From: Candidatus Cloacimonadota bacterium
GTDB lineage: Bacteria; Cloacimonadota; Cloacimonadia; JGIOTU-2
NCBI GenBank assembly: GCA_011043895.1
Contig: DRBZ01000047.1
Span: 1 to 12,914 of the forward strand
DNA: 12,914 bases
Direction of reading: 5' to 3'
Part shown: positions 1 through 7,334 of the stretch, piece by piece
Layout: every line of letters starts with the position of its first letter
How positions within the stretch are numbered: position 1 is the stretch's first letter
Made by a program: the position numbers and the translations under genes
The notes under the pieces: model-generated
Seen by the model: only the letters and a program-made list of their open reading frames with translations
Database searches by the model: none
What the model was told of the DNA's origin: nothing

Positions 1-338
1 GGTATTCCTGTACTTGCATTATTGTCTGTGTCCAAATAGAGCGTGATCAGATTATCATCCTGGAGGTTCAGCTCATCGCCCACCTCGACATAAAGGAAGA
101 GAAAATTCTCATCATTCGCAGCTTTTAACAAGCCGAAATCAATATTACCTGACTGCTGGTCTCCGCTTTCGTCATCATACAGTGGTGGAATGCCGTTCCA
201 GTCAGAAAAATAACCATCCAGCCATATACGCACTGCCTGGCTGTTTTCATATTTAATTGAGCCACAATATGCAGCTGAAGTGAGTATACAAAGAATGAAG
301 AGGGTAGTTGAAATAATGAAAAATCTCGAATGCTTCAT
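1..338 (-). CDS. Secreted protein with CBM9/DOMON-like N-terminal domain (partial, runs off left edge)
   Basis: An open minus-strand frame of 112 codons begins at an ATG (338) behind AGGAG with a 5-nt gap, and continues past the window edge, so only the N-terminus is visible. Residues 1-25 form a signal peptide: MKHSR, a hydrophobic core (FFIISTTLFILCILTSAA), then YCGS. The Cys has Tyr at -1, so a lipobox is poor and signal peptidase I cleavage is more likely. The mature start contains LDGYFSDWNGIPP, an acidic DDESGD stretch, a run of beta-strand-like residues (NFLFLYVEV), and LITLYLDTDNNASTG. The pattern LDGxxxDW...D...LYLDTDNNxxTG is typical of CBM9/DOMON-like beta-sandwich modules at the front of exported proteins in FCB bacteria. 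The rest of the protein, and hence its activity, is not visible. The export signal and domain type are fairly secure. Confidence 0.8.
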   Translation of the reverse strand, partial: MKHSRFFIISTTLFILCILTSAAYCGSIKYENSQAVRIWLDGYFSDWNGIPPLYDDESGDQQSGNIDFGLLKAANDENFLFLYVEVGDELNLQDDNLITLYLDTDNNASTGI

Positions 339-516
339 AGCATCTCCTATAATTTCTTTAAGAATTACCAATAATAAGTAAATCATGTCAAAGTTTATCT
401 TCGTGTGTGTGCATATCCCCATAATTTTTTTGAAGTGATCACACTTTCGAATAGTATCACTAGAAATAAGCACGTATAGAAAATATTAAAAAATGGATCT
501 TAAGAGTGTTAATCAC

Positions 517-610
517 TGTCACACTGAAGTTCTTTATCGCGTCTAAGTGAGATGAAGGCGGATCGAAGTGTGGGAGATCCTTCTCCGCCAGCTGGCGGAG
601 AAGGATGACA
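517..610. repeat. Dispersed palindromic repeat element (REP/MITE-like) with TGTCA...TGACA ends
   Basis: The element starts TGTCACACTGAAG and ends GAAGGATGACA, so its ends are a 5-bp inverted repeat. Inside, 577-606 is a 30-nt perfect palindrome centred on CCAGCTGG, able to form a 15-bp GC-rich stem. The flanking text (GAGATGAAGGCGGATCGAAGTGTGGGAGATCC) reads like the noncoding repeats scattered through intergenic regions of many FCB genomes. Its base composition is clearly richer in G+C than the AT-rich DNA around it. It encodes nothing. Only one copy is present, so 'dispersed' rests on resemblance, not on a second copy seen here. Confidence 0.6.
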
Positions 611-991
611 AAATCAAAGATGGGAAGAAAAGATATTCAAAAAGTAATTTTCCACCCAAAGAATCCTGTAAACCATTTATTCACAGTACTTCGCAGGATT
701 TATCTTCAAACTTTTAAGAGTATGCATGTTATCTGTGTGTGTTAAGCAATTTGCTATAAATAATATTTTTCAAATCGATGTTACTATTATTCAAAATACT
801 AATGTATCCTAAAAATCATTAACGAACTAGTAATTTATAAAAGGCAAAAATCATTTTCGGATTTCTTACGAATCAATTGATGGAATGTATGTGTAAATCA
901 GTAAGGCAAGATTCCAACGTTGCGTACTCAACATCGGAATGTTAAGTTGCAAACCTCATTCTTATTTATATCCGTGTGGTACTACTCTATT

Positions 992-1003
992 GTTCAATTG
1001 AAC
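992..1003. other. 12-bp perfect palindrome, possible operator
   Basis: GTTCAATTGAAC is its own reverse complement. It sits in the spacer about 100 nt beyond the end of the repeat-protein gene and is not adjacent to an obvious promoter. It could be a protein-binding site or chance in AT-rich DNA. Confidence 0.2.
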
Positions 1004-1057
1004 CTGACTAAATATATTATTTTTGGGGTTTATGTATATACACCCACTATCGATATT

Positions 1058-1089
1058 AAAAAATGCCACACCAGTGAAGATGTGGCATT
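1058..1089 (-). terminator. Rho-independent terminator of the repeat-protein gene
   Basis: On the minus strand, AATGCCACA and TGTGGCATT form a perfect 9-bp stem with a 10-nt loop, followed immediately by a T run (ATTTTTTAA). It begins 15 nt after the stop of the leftward repeat-protein gene. It is the only convincing leftward terminator between the start of the amino-acid operon (about 8590) and this point. Confidence 0.88.
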
Positions 1090-1104
1090 ACAGAATTTAT
1101 TTCC

Positions 1105-2217
1105 TTAATCAAAATAATGCAAAAACTTCCCTGCTTCCATAGTACCAGCTGGTAAAAATTCATTAAAAGGTTGTTGGTGAAAATCTGTTAATATATAGAT
1201 AATCTTACTTGGACGATGAAGACATAGGAGATTACCATCCATCAACTTTGGAGTAACTTCGTCGCTGATATTATTTCCTCTGACGTAGAGGTAGAACTCA
1301 TCAGGACTTGGCTTTTGCCAGATCGCATCTGTGTTATCCGGCAGTAATATTGGCTCATATAAATTGTATTTTTCAACATTTTTATAATTCTGCATAAGAT
1401 AATGTGCATTATCCGGATTTACAAAAACAAGCATATCGTCACCACAATATATGGCGTTGGTTTCTCCTGAAATATTTTCACCTTCTTTATAAAACATATA
1501 ATTACCTTCATCAGAAGTACGAGTCCATAAATTTTTTCCCTGAACTGGAAGAATTGCTGCCTTGTAGAGTGCTAAGGGAGTTGCAGTCTCATAATCCACA
1601 AAATAATACCACGCTTCGTTTTCATAATCGTACAGCAGCAGGTCTTCACTCACCCATGAGTTATTGCAATGTGGCGCAACTGCGAATCCTTTCACATATA
1701 ACCAGAAACTTCCCTTACCATCTTTATACCACAGTGCCCCATTATCGATTTTCAGGGGCTTGGGGATAAGTATCTCATTATCGACCGGGTTCTGGCTATA
1801 ACTGAAAAAGTAATATTCTTCATCCTCTGGTATCCAGACACAGAAATCATCAGCGATCCTGAATCCCTCTGTGTCTTTGCTAACGTTTTCTCCTTCATAC
1901 ATGCAATAATAAGAATCAAAATTGTTCAAAGAAATGAGTGCGACACCATCGATGGCAAAATGTCCAATCACGTCCATAAGTTTATTCTCTGGTACATTAT
2001 CAATATCTTTCAGTAAGAAATAAAGTCCTACTTCTGGATCAAAAACTATCATTTCTCCTTCGTCAGTTATGAATACTTTAGTTCGTTCAGAGATATCCTC
2101 GCCATTTAAAATAATACTAAAGGATTCGCGATTATTATATACTTTCCATTGAGCTGGAATCGTGTCTTGTTCTATGGGTTGTTCTTTTACTTTCTTTTTG
2201 CGTGGTATAAGTGCCAT
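1105..2217 (-). CDS. Uncharacterised protein of five diverged ~69-residue repeats
   Basis: A 370-aa protein that I do not recognise. The start is the ATG at 2217, six nt behind AAGGA; an in-frame TTG 15 nt upstream overlaps that ribosome site and is not the start. After a basic N-terminus (PRKKKVK, residues 5-11) the protein is five diverged repeats. Their opening positions are W24, L94, W163, W231 and W300, a period of 68-70. Each repeat carries a hydrophobic strand followed by a G-x-x-[IV]-S turn (GEDIS 39, GENVS 109, GFAVA 177, GENIS 246, GNNIS 314), then a D/E-rich strand pair ending in an aromatic cluster (YYFF, WYYF, YIL). Repeats 3-5 are preceded by [IL]LP or IPK. Many aromatics and little predicted helix suggest a beta-repeat fold, perhaps a five-bladed propeller or solenoid. 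There is no signal peptide or membrane segment, so it is probably cytoplasmic. It lies 88 nt downstream of the aldehyde dehydrogenase gene with no terminator between them. Confidence 0.85.
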   Translation of the reverse strand: MALIPRKKKVKEQPIEQDTIPAQWKVYNNRESFSIILNGEDISERTKVFITDEGEMIVFDPEVGLYFLLKDIDNVPENKLMDVIGHFAIDGVALISLNNFDSYYCMYEGENVSKDTEGFRIADDFCVWIPEDEEYYFFSYSQNPVDNEILIPKPLKIDNGALWYKDGKGSFWLYVKGFAVAPHCNNSWVSEDLLLYDYENEAWYYFVDYETATPLALYKAAILPVQGKNLWTRTSDEGNYMFYKEGENISGETNAIYCGDDMLVFVNPDNAHYLMQNYKNVEKYNLYEPILLPDNTDAIWQKPSPDEFYLYVRGNNISDEVTPKLMDGNLLCLHRPSKIIYILTDFHQQPFNEFLPAGTMEAGKFLHYFD

Positions 2218-2255
2218 GATGTATCCTTTCAATAGTTATTATTTTGATTTTCATG

Positions 2256-2283
2256 CTTATATATTTTTTCAAAATTAATACAA
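2256..2283 (-). promoter_or_regulatory. Weak candidate promoter for the repeat-protein gene
   Basis: On the minus strand, TTGTAT (2283-2278) is followed after 16 nt by TATAAG (2261-2256), which would start RNA about 30 nt before the ATG at 2217. The DNA is very AT-rich, so a chance match is likely. If it is not real, the gene would depend on read-through from the operon upstream. Confidence 0.3.
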
Positions 2284-2305
2284 TCTTTATAATATTATTA
2301 AACTT

Positions 2306-3718
2306 CTATAAATTAAAGCATACCACTTTTGGTTCTGTCATTTCCATGAGGGCAAACTTGATACCTTCTCTACCAAGTCCGGAATTTTTCACTCCCCCAA
2401 AGGGCATGCCATCAATACGATAATCGGAAGAATCATTGATCATAATACCGCCTACATCGATTCCCTTGATCGCCTTGAATGCAGTTTTGATATCATTGGT
2501 GAAGATTCCAGCATGCAGTCCATAATCAACATCATTTGCTTCTTTGATCCCTTCCTCGAGGTTGTTTATCTTGTACAGGATAACAACAGGTCCAAATACT
2601 TCTTCATGTCCGAGACGGCAGGTCTTCGGCACGTCTCTCATCACGGTTGGCTGAACAACAGCACCATCACGCTCTCCACCGGTTAGTAATATTCCACCTA
2701 CCTCAACTGCTTCTTTCACCCAACTCTCCACACGTTTGGCTTCTGTTTCTGTGATCATAGGACCCATATCTGTATCTTCATCAAGCTGATACCCTACTTT
2801 CATTTTCCGTGTTCGTTCAACGAATTTCTTTTCAAACTCGTCAAAAATCCCCTGTTGAACATAGAGACGTTGTACGCCAATGCAGTTCTGACCCACTGCC
2901 CAGAATGCACCAGAGACACAGCTTTCAACTGCTGCATCAATATCGCAGTCATCCATTACAAGAACAGGTGTATTGGATCCGAGTTCCATGCCGATCTTTT
3001 TAAGACCAGCTTTTTTGATGATCTCTTTTCCAGCATCGGGTCCGCCGGTGAAGGTAACCATTCGAATTCTCTCATCAGTTACAAGGGCATCCCCGATCTG
3101 TTCACCGTGTCCTGTCACTATATTCAATATTTTTGGAGGAAGTCCTGCTTCCAAGAGTATTTCTCCGAGTTTGAGGGCAGAAAGTGGGGTGACTGTTGCG
3201 GGTTTCAGCACACATGAATTTCCCCCAGCAATGATAGGTCCAAGTTTATGTGCCACGAGATTGAGCGGATCATTGAAAGGGGTGATCGCCGCAATGACGC
3301 CGATCGGGAATCTGTAGTAGTATCCTACGCGATTCTCTGCACCCGGCATGCTGTCAAAGGGAATAGTCTCTCCAAGAACTCTTTTTGCTTCTTCTGCAGA
3401 AAGAGTGATCGTGTTCACTGCGCGTGCTGCTTCTCCACGTGCTTCTCTGATCGTTTTGCTGCCTTCGGTTGCGATTATTCGCGCCAGTTCTTCCTGGCGA
3501 TCCTTCATTATCTGAGCAGCTCTGTAAAGAATATCCACACGTTCATGCACCGGCATGTTCTTACTTATTTCAAATCCTTCTACTGCGGCATCGATCGCCT
3601 TTTTGACATCTTCTTTCGTTCCTGCAGGAACGGTGTCTATGACCTCTCCGCTGAGAGGATTTTTAACGTCTATCTTTTCATCTTTATCGATCCATTGACC
3701 GTTAATGAGCATTTTCAT
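2306..3718 (-). CDS. NAD(P)-dependent aldehyde dehydrogenase (lactaldehyde dehydrogenase-like group)
   Basis: A 470-aa member of the aldehyde dehydrogenase superfamily, which oxidises an aldehyde to a carboxylic acid (or thioester) in the cytoplasm with NAD(P)+. The family landmarks are present: TPFND with Asn149, KPAT with the cofactor-binding Lys172, the FTGG cofactor turn (223-226), ELGSN with general-base Glu245, GQNC with nucleophile Cys279, and EEVFGPV (372-378). ELGSN with FTGGP is typical of the lactaldehyde/phosphonoacetaldehyde/ALDH-21-like group rather than classical ELGGK betaine aldehyde dehydrogenases. The start is ATG 3718, six nt behind GGAG; a TTG four codons upstream overlaps the ribosome site and is rejected. 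It lies 15 nt after the homoserine dehydrogenase gene and is the last gene of the tight operon. The substrate is unknown. A semialdehyde made by a pathway neighbour is the natural inference. Confidence 0.92.
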   Translation of the reverse strand: MKMLINGQWIDKDEKIDVKNPLSGEVIDTVPAGTKEDVKKAIDAAVEGFEISKNMPVHERVDILYRAAQIMKDRQEELARIIATEGSKTIREARGEAARAVNTITLSAEEAKRVLGETIPFDSMPGAENRVGYYYRFPIGVIAAITPFNDPLNLVAHKLGPIIAGGNSCVLKPATVTPLSALKLGEILLEAGLPPKILNIVTGHGEQIGDALVTDERIRMVTFTGGPDAGKEIIKKAGLKKIGMELGSNTPVLVMDDCDIDAAVESCVSGAFWAVGQNCIGVQRLYVQQGIFDEFEKKFVERTRKMKVGYQLDEDTDMGPMITETEAKRVESWVKEAVEVGGILLTGGERDGAVVQPTVMRDVPKTCRLGHEEVFGPVVILYKINNLEEGIKEANDVDYGLHAGIFTNDIKTAFKAIKGIDVGGIMINDSSDYRIDGMPFGGVKNSGLGREGIKFALMEMTEPKVVCFNL

Positions 3719-3733
3719 AGTGATCTCCAATCC

Positions 3734-4762
3734 TTATCTGATAATGTTTAATATATCCACAAATATCGAAAAACCTGTTTCGATTTTACCTGCACCAGCA
3801 CCCTGTATCGTGACATCTCCAAGTAAATCGGTTGTAAACGTCAGAGCGTTGTTTGCACCATTCACTCCTGTAAGTGGATCTGTCATTGGCAACTTCACTG
3901 GTTTTACCGAAGCAATTATTGAATCACCTTCTCTGCGTGTTGACCCAATAAGTTTGTACCTCATATCATCTTCTGCCGCAGTTTTAATGTCTTCCAGGGT
4001 TATCTTGCTGATTCCTTCACAGGGAACGTCATCAGGTTTCACATTTCCACCAAGGAGTACATTGCTGAGGATCACTACCTTTGCCAGCGCATCGAATCCT
4101 TCAACATCTGCCGTAGGATCAGCTTCTGCGTAGCCAAGTTCCTGGGCTTTCTTCAGCGCATCCTGATATGACCAGCCCTCCTGCTCCATCTTCGTGAGGA
4201 TATAGTTCGTCGTTCCATTAAGGATGCCTTTTACTTCTGTAATATCGCAACCTGCAAAGCATTCACGGGCAAGATTGAACACTGGAGTTCCGCTCATCAC
4301 AGTCCCTTCGATAAGAAATTTCACGTCATTCTCATCAGCTAACCTCTTCAGCTTATTATAATACAAGGCAGCGGGTCCTTTATTTGATGTGGTCACATGC
4401 ATACCGCGCTTCAATGCTTCTTCGATATGCTGTGTAGCAGGTTGTCCTGTTTTTATGTCCGTGAATGTCATCTCTGCCATGATATCTGCATCGCACTCAC
4501 GAATTGTCTTGAGCGCATCCCATCCCTTATGTAATGCACCGTTACAGCATTTGGGACCACACTCATATTCTTCCAGTGATTTCCCATTATTCAACAGATC
4601 GAGCACTTTGCTAATATCAAGCCCATCTGCACAATTGATCGAACCTTTCTTGAAATCGGATACTGCTATCAGTGAAATGTCGGTTTTTTTCTTCTGTATG
4701 ATCTCCAGCAGCCCCTGTCCTACAGTACCGCATCCGATCAACATTACTTTTGGTTTTTTCAT
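3734..4762 (-). CDS. hom: Homoserine dehydrogenase, catalytic type without ACT domain
   Basis: A 342-aa NAD(P)-dependent homoserine dehydrogenase, interconverting L-homoserine and L-aspartate 4-semialdehyde. It shows the Rossmann glycine loop GCGTVG (10-15), NKGP with Lys128, the NGTTNYIL signature (182-189), and the substrate site LGYAEADP (Glu213) followed by Asp224 and catalytic Lys228. It ends with the usual GAGAG...ETG segment. The ACT regulatory domain of longer homoserine dehydrogenases is absent, so feedback by threonine is unlikely. An insertion between strand and helix carries ECGPKCCNG (Cys68, Cys72, Cys73), unusual for the family. The start has AGGAG nine nt upstream. No aspartokinase, homoserine kinase or threonine synthase lies nearby. 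The neighbours are an aminotransferase, an SDR and an aldehyde dehydrogenase, so a catabolic role or a related substrate is possible. Confidence 0.88.
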   Translation of the reverse strand: MKKPKVMLIGCGTVGQGLLEIIQKKKTDISLIAVSDFKKGSINCADGLDISKVLDLLNNGKSLEEYECGPKCCNGALHKGWDALKTIRECDADIMAEMTFTDIKTGQPATQHIEEALKRGMHVTTSNKGPAALYYNKLKRLADENDVKFLIEGTVMSGTPVFNLARECFAGCDITEVKGILNGTTNYILTKMEQEGWSYQDALKKAQELGYAEADPTADVEGFDALAKVVILSNVLLGGNVKPDDVPCEGISKITLEDIKTAAEDDMRYKLIGSTRREGDSIIASVKPVKLPMTDPLTGVNGANNALTFTTDLLGDVTIQGAGAGKIETGFSIFVDILNIIR

Positions 4763-4782
4763 ACTATATATCTCCTAACATT

Positions 4783-5130
4783 TTATTTCTTTATAGAATA
4801 TCGATTTGGATCACTAAAAAAATCTATGACATATACTTTTGTGAGAAATTCTGCTGAATGTATTACTCCTTCTGGAATAAAGTATCGGTCACCTTTTTGA
4901 TATATTTTGGTTTCTCCATTAATCGTAAGCTTCATTTTCCCATCAAGCATCATGCCCCACTGTGCACAGTGTGAATGGTCAGGTATTTTGCCGACCGGAT
5001 CGATATCGAAGAATACAACTTGTGTTTTTTCACCCTGCAGTAACCAACCACGAATCCCCTTGATAGGGATATCAATTTCAGAGAGATTTTGTATCATTTC
5101 AGGATATGGTATCTTTTCAAATTCTTTCAT
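4783..5130 (-). CDS. Small single-domain cupin protein
   Basis: A 115-aa single cupin beta-barrel. Motif 1 is seen as DHSHCAQWG followed by LDG (His52, His54, with Gln57 where many cupins have Glu). Motif 2 is GDRYFIPEGVIH (80-91), ending in His91. Three His plus Gln could bind a divalent metal. The length is that of the stand-alone small cupins that serve as isomerases, dioxygenase-like enzymes or small-molecule sensors. A strong ribosome site (AGAGAGGAACC) precedes ATG 5130. The gene lies 9 nt after the SDR stop and 20 nt before the homoserine dehydrogenase start, so it is translated as part of the operon. There is no signal peptide. The reaction, if any, cannot be named from the sequence. 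Confidence 0.88.
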   Translation of the reverse strand: MKEFEKIPYPEMIQNLSEIDIPIKGIRGWLLQGEKTQVVFFDIDPVGKIPDHSHCAQWGMMLDGKMKLTINGETKIYQKGDRYFIPEGVIHSAEFLTKVYVIDFFSDPNRYSIKK

Positions 5131-5139
5131 GGTTCCTCT

Positions 5140-5931
5140 CTAAAATAATCCTTTTACAAATCCTCCGTCGATCTGTAATGCCACACCGGTAATATAATCC
5201 GCCTGTTGAGATGCAAGATATGCAACCGCGCTGGCGAATTCTTCGGGTGTTCCTATTCTCCTCATCGGAATAGTATTTTCGATATTCTTATAGAAATCTG
5301 TCATCGAACCTTTGCCACTTTCTTCAAAGGCGTGAGCGAGATTTTCTACCCTCTGCGTTTTTGTATAACTAGGACATACCGCATTAACTGTTATCCCATA
5401 TTTTGCAACTTGATTTGAGAGCGATTTTGTAAATCCGATCACTCCTGTTCGTGATGTGTTAGAAAGGATAAGATTATCGATCGGCTGTTTTACAGAAACT
5501 GATGTGATGTTGATAATTCTTCCCCAAGTATTCTTTTTCATATAAGGGATTACTTCGTAACATAAATTGATCGTACTCATTAGGTTTAGTTCCACTGCTT
5601 CCCGATAATCGTCAGGTGTGAAATCCTCGAACATACCAGCAGGTGGACCGCCAGCATTGCATACAAGTATGTCGATGCCGCCAAATTCTTTCAGGATGGT
5701 AATCACCGCATTATGCACTTGTTCACTTTTCGTCACGTCAACCTTAAGGGTCATGATCTCTGAACCAGAATGGTATTCGATATCTGCCTTTGCCTTTATC
5801 AGATCATCTTCATTTCTGGCGCAAATAATTACCTGAACTTCTTCTCGTGCCAGTTGCATTGCCACAGCTTTACCAAGTCCTTTGCTTGCTGCGGTAATAA
5901 ATGCAATCTTATCCTTTATTCCTAAATCCAT
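5140..5931 (-). CDS. Atypical short-chain dehydrogenase/reductase (beta-ketoacyl reductase-like, non-canonical active site)
   Basis: A 263-aa protein of the SDR fold, similar in overall layout to FabG-type reductases: NAGG (92-95), ELN with Asn116, NITS with Ser144, a GFTKSL helix (166-171), VNAVCPS (182-188), and ITGVALQIDGG near the end. The core catalytic motif is degenerate. Where YxxxK should lie, 13 residues after Ser144, the protein has S157-N-T-S-R161. The cofactor loop is TAASKGLG rather than TGxxxGxG. A recognised SDR subgroup (annotated as BKR-like) has this LSNxxR arrangement, so the change is probably inherited and not damage. The protein may still bind NAD(P) or use other residues. 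The start ATG lies 1 nt beyond the aminotransferase stop and has no Shine-Dalgarno sequence, which points to translational coupling. Confidence 0.88.
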   Translation of the reverse strand: MDLGIKDKIAFITAASKGLGKAVAMQLAREEVQVIICARNEDDLIKAKADIEYHSGSEIMTLKVDVTKSEQVHNAVITILKEFGGIDILVCNAGGPPAGMFEDFTPDDYREAVELNLMSTINLCYEVIPYMKKNTWGRIINITSVSVKQPIDNLILSNTSRTGVIGFTKSLSNQVAKYGITVNAVCPSYTKTQRVENLAHAFEESGKGSMTDFYKNIENTIPMRRIGTPEEFASAVAYLASQQADYITGVALQIDGGFVKGLF

Positions 5932-5932
5932 T

Positions 5933-7153
5933 TTACAGTTGATTCTTGATGCATGCGGACAATCTCTTTACTGCCTCAGCAAGCTGTGCTTCTGTTGCGT
6001 ATGAAAAATTTATACGCATATGATTATTACTGGAATTCTCGCCATAAAATACTTCACCTGGCACGAAGGCAACTTTGAATTTTATCGCTTCGTAGAAAAG
6101 TTCTTTCGTATTAATTTGTTCAGGTACAGTTACCCACAGGAATAATCCACCTTCAGGCTTCGTCCACGTGACGCCCATTTCTGGAGGAAAACACTCTTCC
6201 ATCGTATTCAGGAATACCTGCAGCTTCTTTCTGTAATATTTTTTACACTTCTCGATATGATCATGAAAATTCATTTCAGTCAGAAATGCGGTGCAAAGAT
6301 CTTGATTATATTTTGGTGTATTGAGGACGTTACCTTCTTTGATATTTGTCATTTTGGTGATCACTTCTTCGGAACCAATATTGAATCCTACACGAACTCC
6401 AGGACAGAAAAGCTTTGAGAAAGTATAAAGCCCGATCACATTATTTCCTCCACGTTTCTGATCCATTTCAAAAAGTGAAGAAATCGGTTCCCCAAAATAT
6501 CTCAAATCTCGATAGGGGCTATCTTCTACAATTGGAATATCATATTCATAGCTGAGATCTAGTAATGCATCTCGCTTTGGCAAACTCATTGTAATACCTG
6601 AGGGATTCTGAAAATCAGGTACCACATAGATAAATTTGGGTTTCTTTCCTTCCTGTGACAGCAGCTCGATCTTCTTACGATATTCTGCTACATTCGGTCC
6701 ATCCTCTTCAATGTCAATACCTACAAAAACCGGATTTTCAAGCTGGAAAGCAACGATCGCACCTGCAAAAGTAGGTCTATCAAGCATCACAATATCACCA
6801 GGATTAAGGAATAATCTGCCAGTGATATCAAGTCCGTGCTGACCGGAAGAAGTAACAAGGACGTTTTCTTCAGAGAGTTTAACATTCTCTCGCTTCATAA
6901 ATTCAATGATCGCATTGATCAGGGCTTTTTCTCCTTTTATTGGAGTATAGTTCATGATAGTTTCTATTTCTGCTTCAAGCCGATTATGTGATGCAATTCT
7001 AGTTTCTTCTTTGAGGAAGATATCCGGTGAGGGTAAACCACCAGCAAGTGATATGATCTCAGGATCTCTCAGGAGGGCAAACAACTTTCCGATTGAGTAG
7101 CCACCGTAATTTCGAATATTATCCGAAAACATGTTCATCCAATCATGTATCAT
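5933..7153 (-). CDS. PLP-dependent aminotransferase, class I/II (2-aminoadipate aminotransferase/LysN-like)
   Basis: A 406-aa fold-type I aminotransferase that would exchange the amino group of an amino acid with a 2-oxo acid in the cytoplasm. The landmarks are AGGLPSPDIF (37-46), the TSSGQHGLD cofactor loop (101-109), FQNPSG with Asn183, VEDSPY with Asp211 and Tyr214, the Schiff-base lysine in YTFSKLFCPGVRVGF (Lys247; Arg254), and HMRINFS with the carboxylate-binding Arg380. The FQNPSG/VEDSPY/FSK pattern groups it with LysN/2-aminoadipate and MocR-catalytic-domain aminotransferases. There is no N-terminal GntR domain, so it is an enzyme, not a regulator. AAAGGA lies 11 nt before ATG 7153. 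It sits between the Cys-rich open frame upstream (stop at 7170) and the SDR, both almost contiguous. The substrate is unknown. Members of this family range from aromatic to branched and aminoadipate substrates. Confidence 0.92.
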   Translation of the reverse strand: MIHDWMNMFSDNIRNYGGYSIGKLFALLRDPEIISLAGGLPSPDIFLKEETRIASHNRLEAEIETIMNYTPIKGEKALINAIIEFMKRENVKLSEENVLVTSSGQHGLDITGRLFLNPGDIVMLDRPTFAGAIVAFQLENPVFVGIDIEEDGPNVAEYRKKIELLSQEGKKPKFIYVVPDFQNPSGITMSLPKRDALLDLSYEYDIPIVEDSPYRDLRYFGEPISSLFEMDQKRGGNNVIGLYTFSKLFCPGVRVGFNIGSEEVITKMTNIKEGNVLNTPKYNQDLCTAFLTEMNFHDHIEKCKKYYRKKLQVFLNTMEECFPPEMGVTWTKPEGGLFLWVTVPEQINTKELFYEAIKFKVAFVPGEVFYGENSSNNHMRINFSYATEAQLAEAVKRLSACIKNQL

Positions 7154-7169
7154 AATTCATTTTTTCCTT

Positions 7170-7334
7170 TCATAATTTACTTTTACACAGAGCACATTCG
7201 GTTTCATTACACTCCGAAGGGACAAGTATAGGACACAAAGAGATTAGAGAGGATTTGTGCTTATCTTCATAGTCTTCTATTCTCGATAGGATGCACCACC
7301 GAATATTGCCTTGATACCTTTCTTCATGAACGCT
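7170..7334 (-). other. Cys-rich open frame: probable C-terminal extension of the 416-aa gene by -1 frameshift, or a separate tiny ORF
   Basis: In the -1 frame relative to the 416-aa gene, 54 codons are open from 7334 to a TGA at 7172-7170. The last part reads like real protein: an acidic/polar linker IEDYEDKHKSS, then CPILVPSECNETECALCKSKL. The four Cys (CX7CX4CX2C) look like a small metal-binding motif. The frame has no ATG, GTG or plausible TTG start. A -1 slip after GAA at the end of the 416-aa gene (or one missing A beside its TAG) continues directly into IEDYEDK..., giving a 452-aa product. The frame ends just before the aminotransferase ribosome site, filling the only wide gap in the operon. 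Alternatives are a lost start codon, a sequencing or assembly indel, or chance. Confidence 0.4.

Larger units (their letters stand above)
339..1055. other. Gene-free intergenic region between the exported-protein gene and the repeat-protein terminator
   Basis: About 700 nt with stop codons in all frames at short intervals and no frame that looks like protein. It holds the 94-nt TGTCA/TGACA element (517-610), a 7-bp inverted repeat (AATCCTG 662-668 with CAGGATT 694-700, 25-nt loop), the 8-bp palindrome GTGATCAC near 437-444, and the 12-bp palindrome GTTCAATTGAAC (992-1003). The promoter of the leftward exported-protein gene must lie in the 339-480 part. A TTTGACA box is present there (about 387-393, minus strand), but no convincing -10 follows at normal spacing. 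I see no tRNA, CRISPR or mobile-element gene here. Confidence 0.6.

Noticed and set aside
662..700. AATCCTG/CAGGATT inverted repeat in the left spacer
   Set aside because: A 7-bp stem with a 25-nt loop, no T run and no adjacent gene. It could arise by chance.
920..1108. Plus-strand 62-codon open frame with a TTG start
   Set aside because: It has no ribosome site, a low-complexity hydrophobic/aromatic composition, and its 3' end lies within the leftward terminator hairpin. It looks like a chance frame in AT-rich DNA.
3719..3730. TTG start adding four residues to the aldehyde dehydrogenase
   Set aside because: The TTG overlaps the GGAG ribosome site that serves the ATG at 3718. The protein starting there (MKMLINGQW) is the normal family start.
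7234..7256. CACAAA/TTTGTG hairpin between the 416-aa gene and the aminotransferase gene
   Set aside because: It is a 6-bp AT-rich stem with a long loop and no T run. The region is better explained by the Cys-rich open frame.
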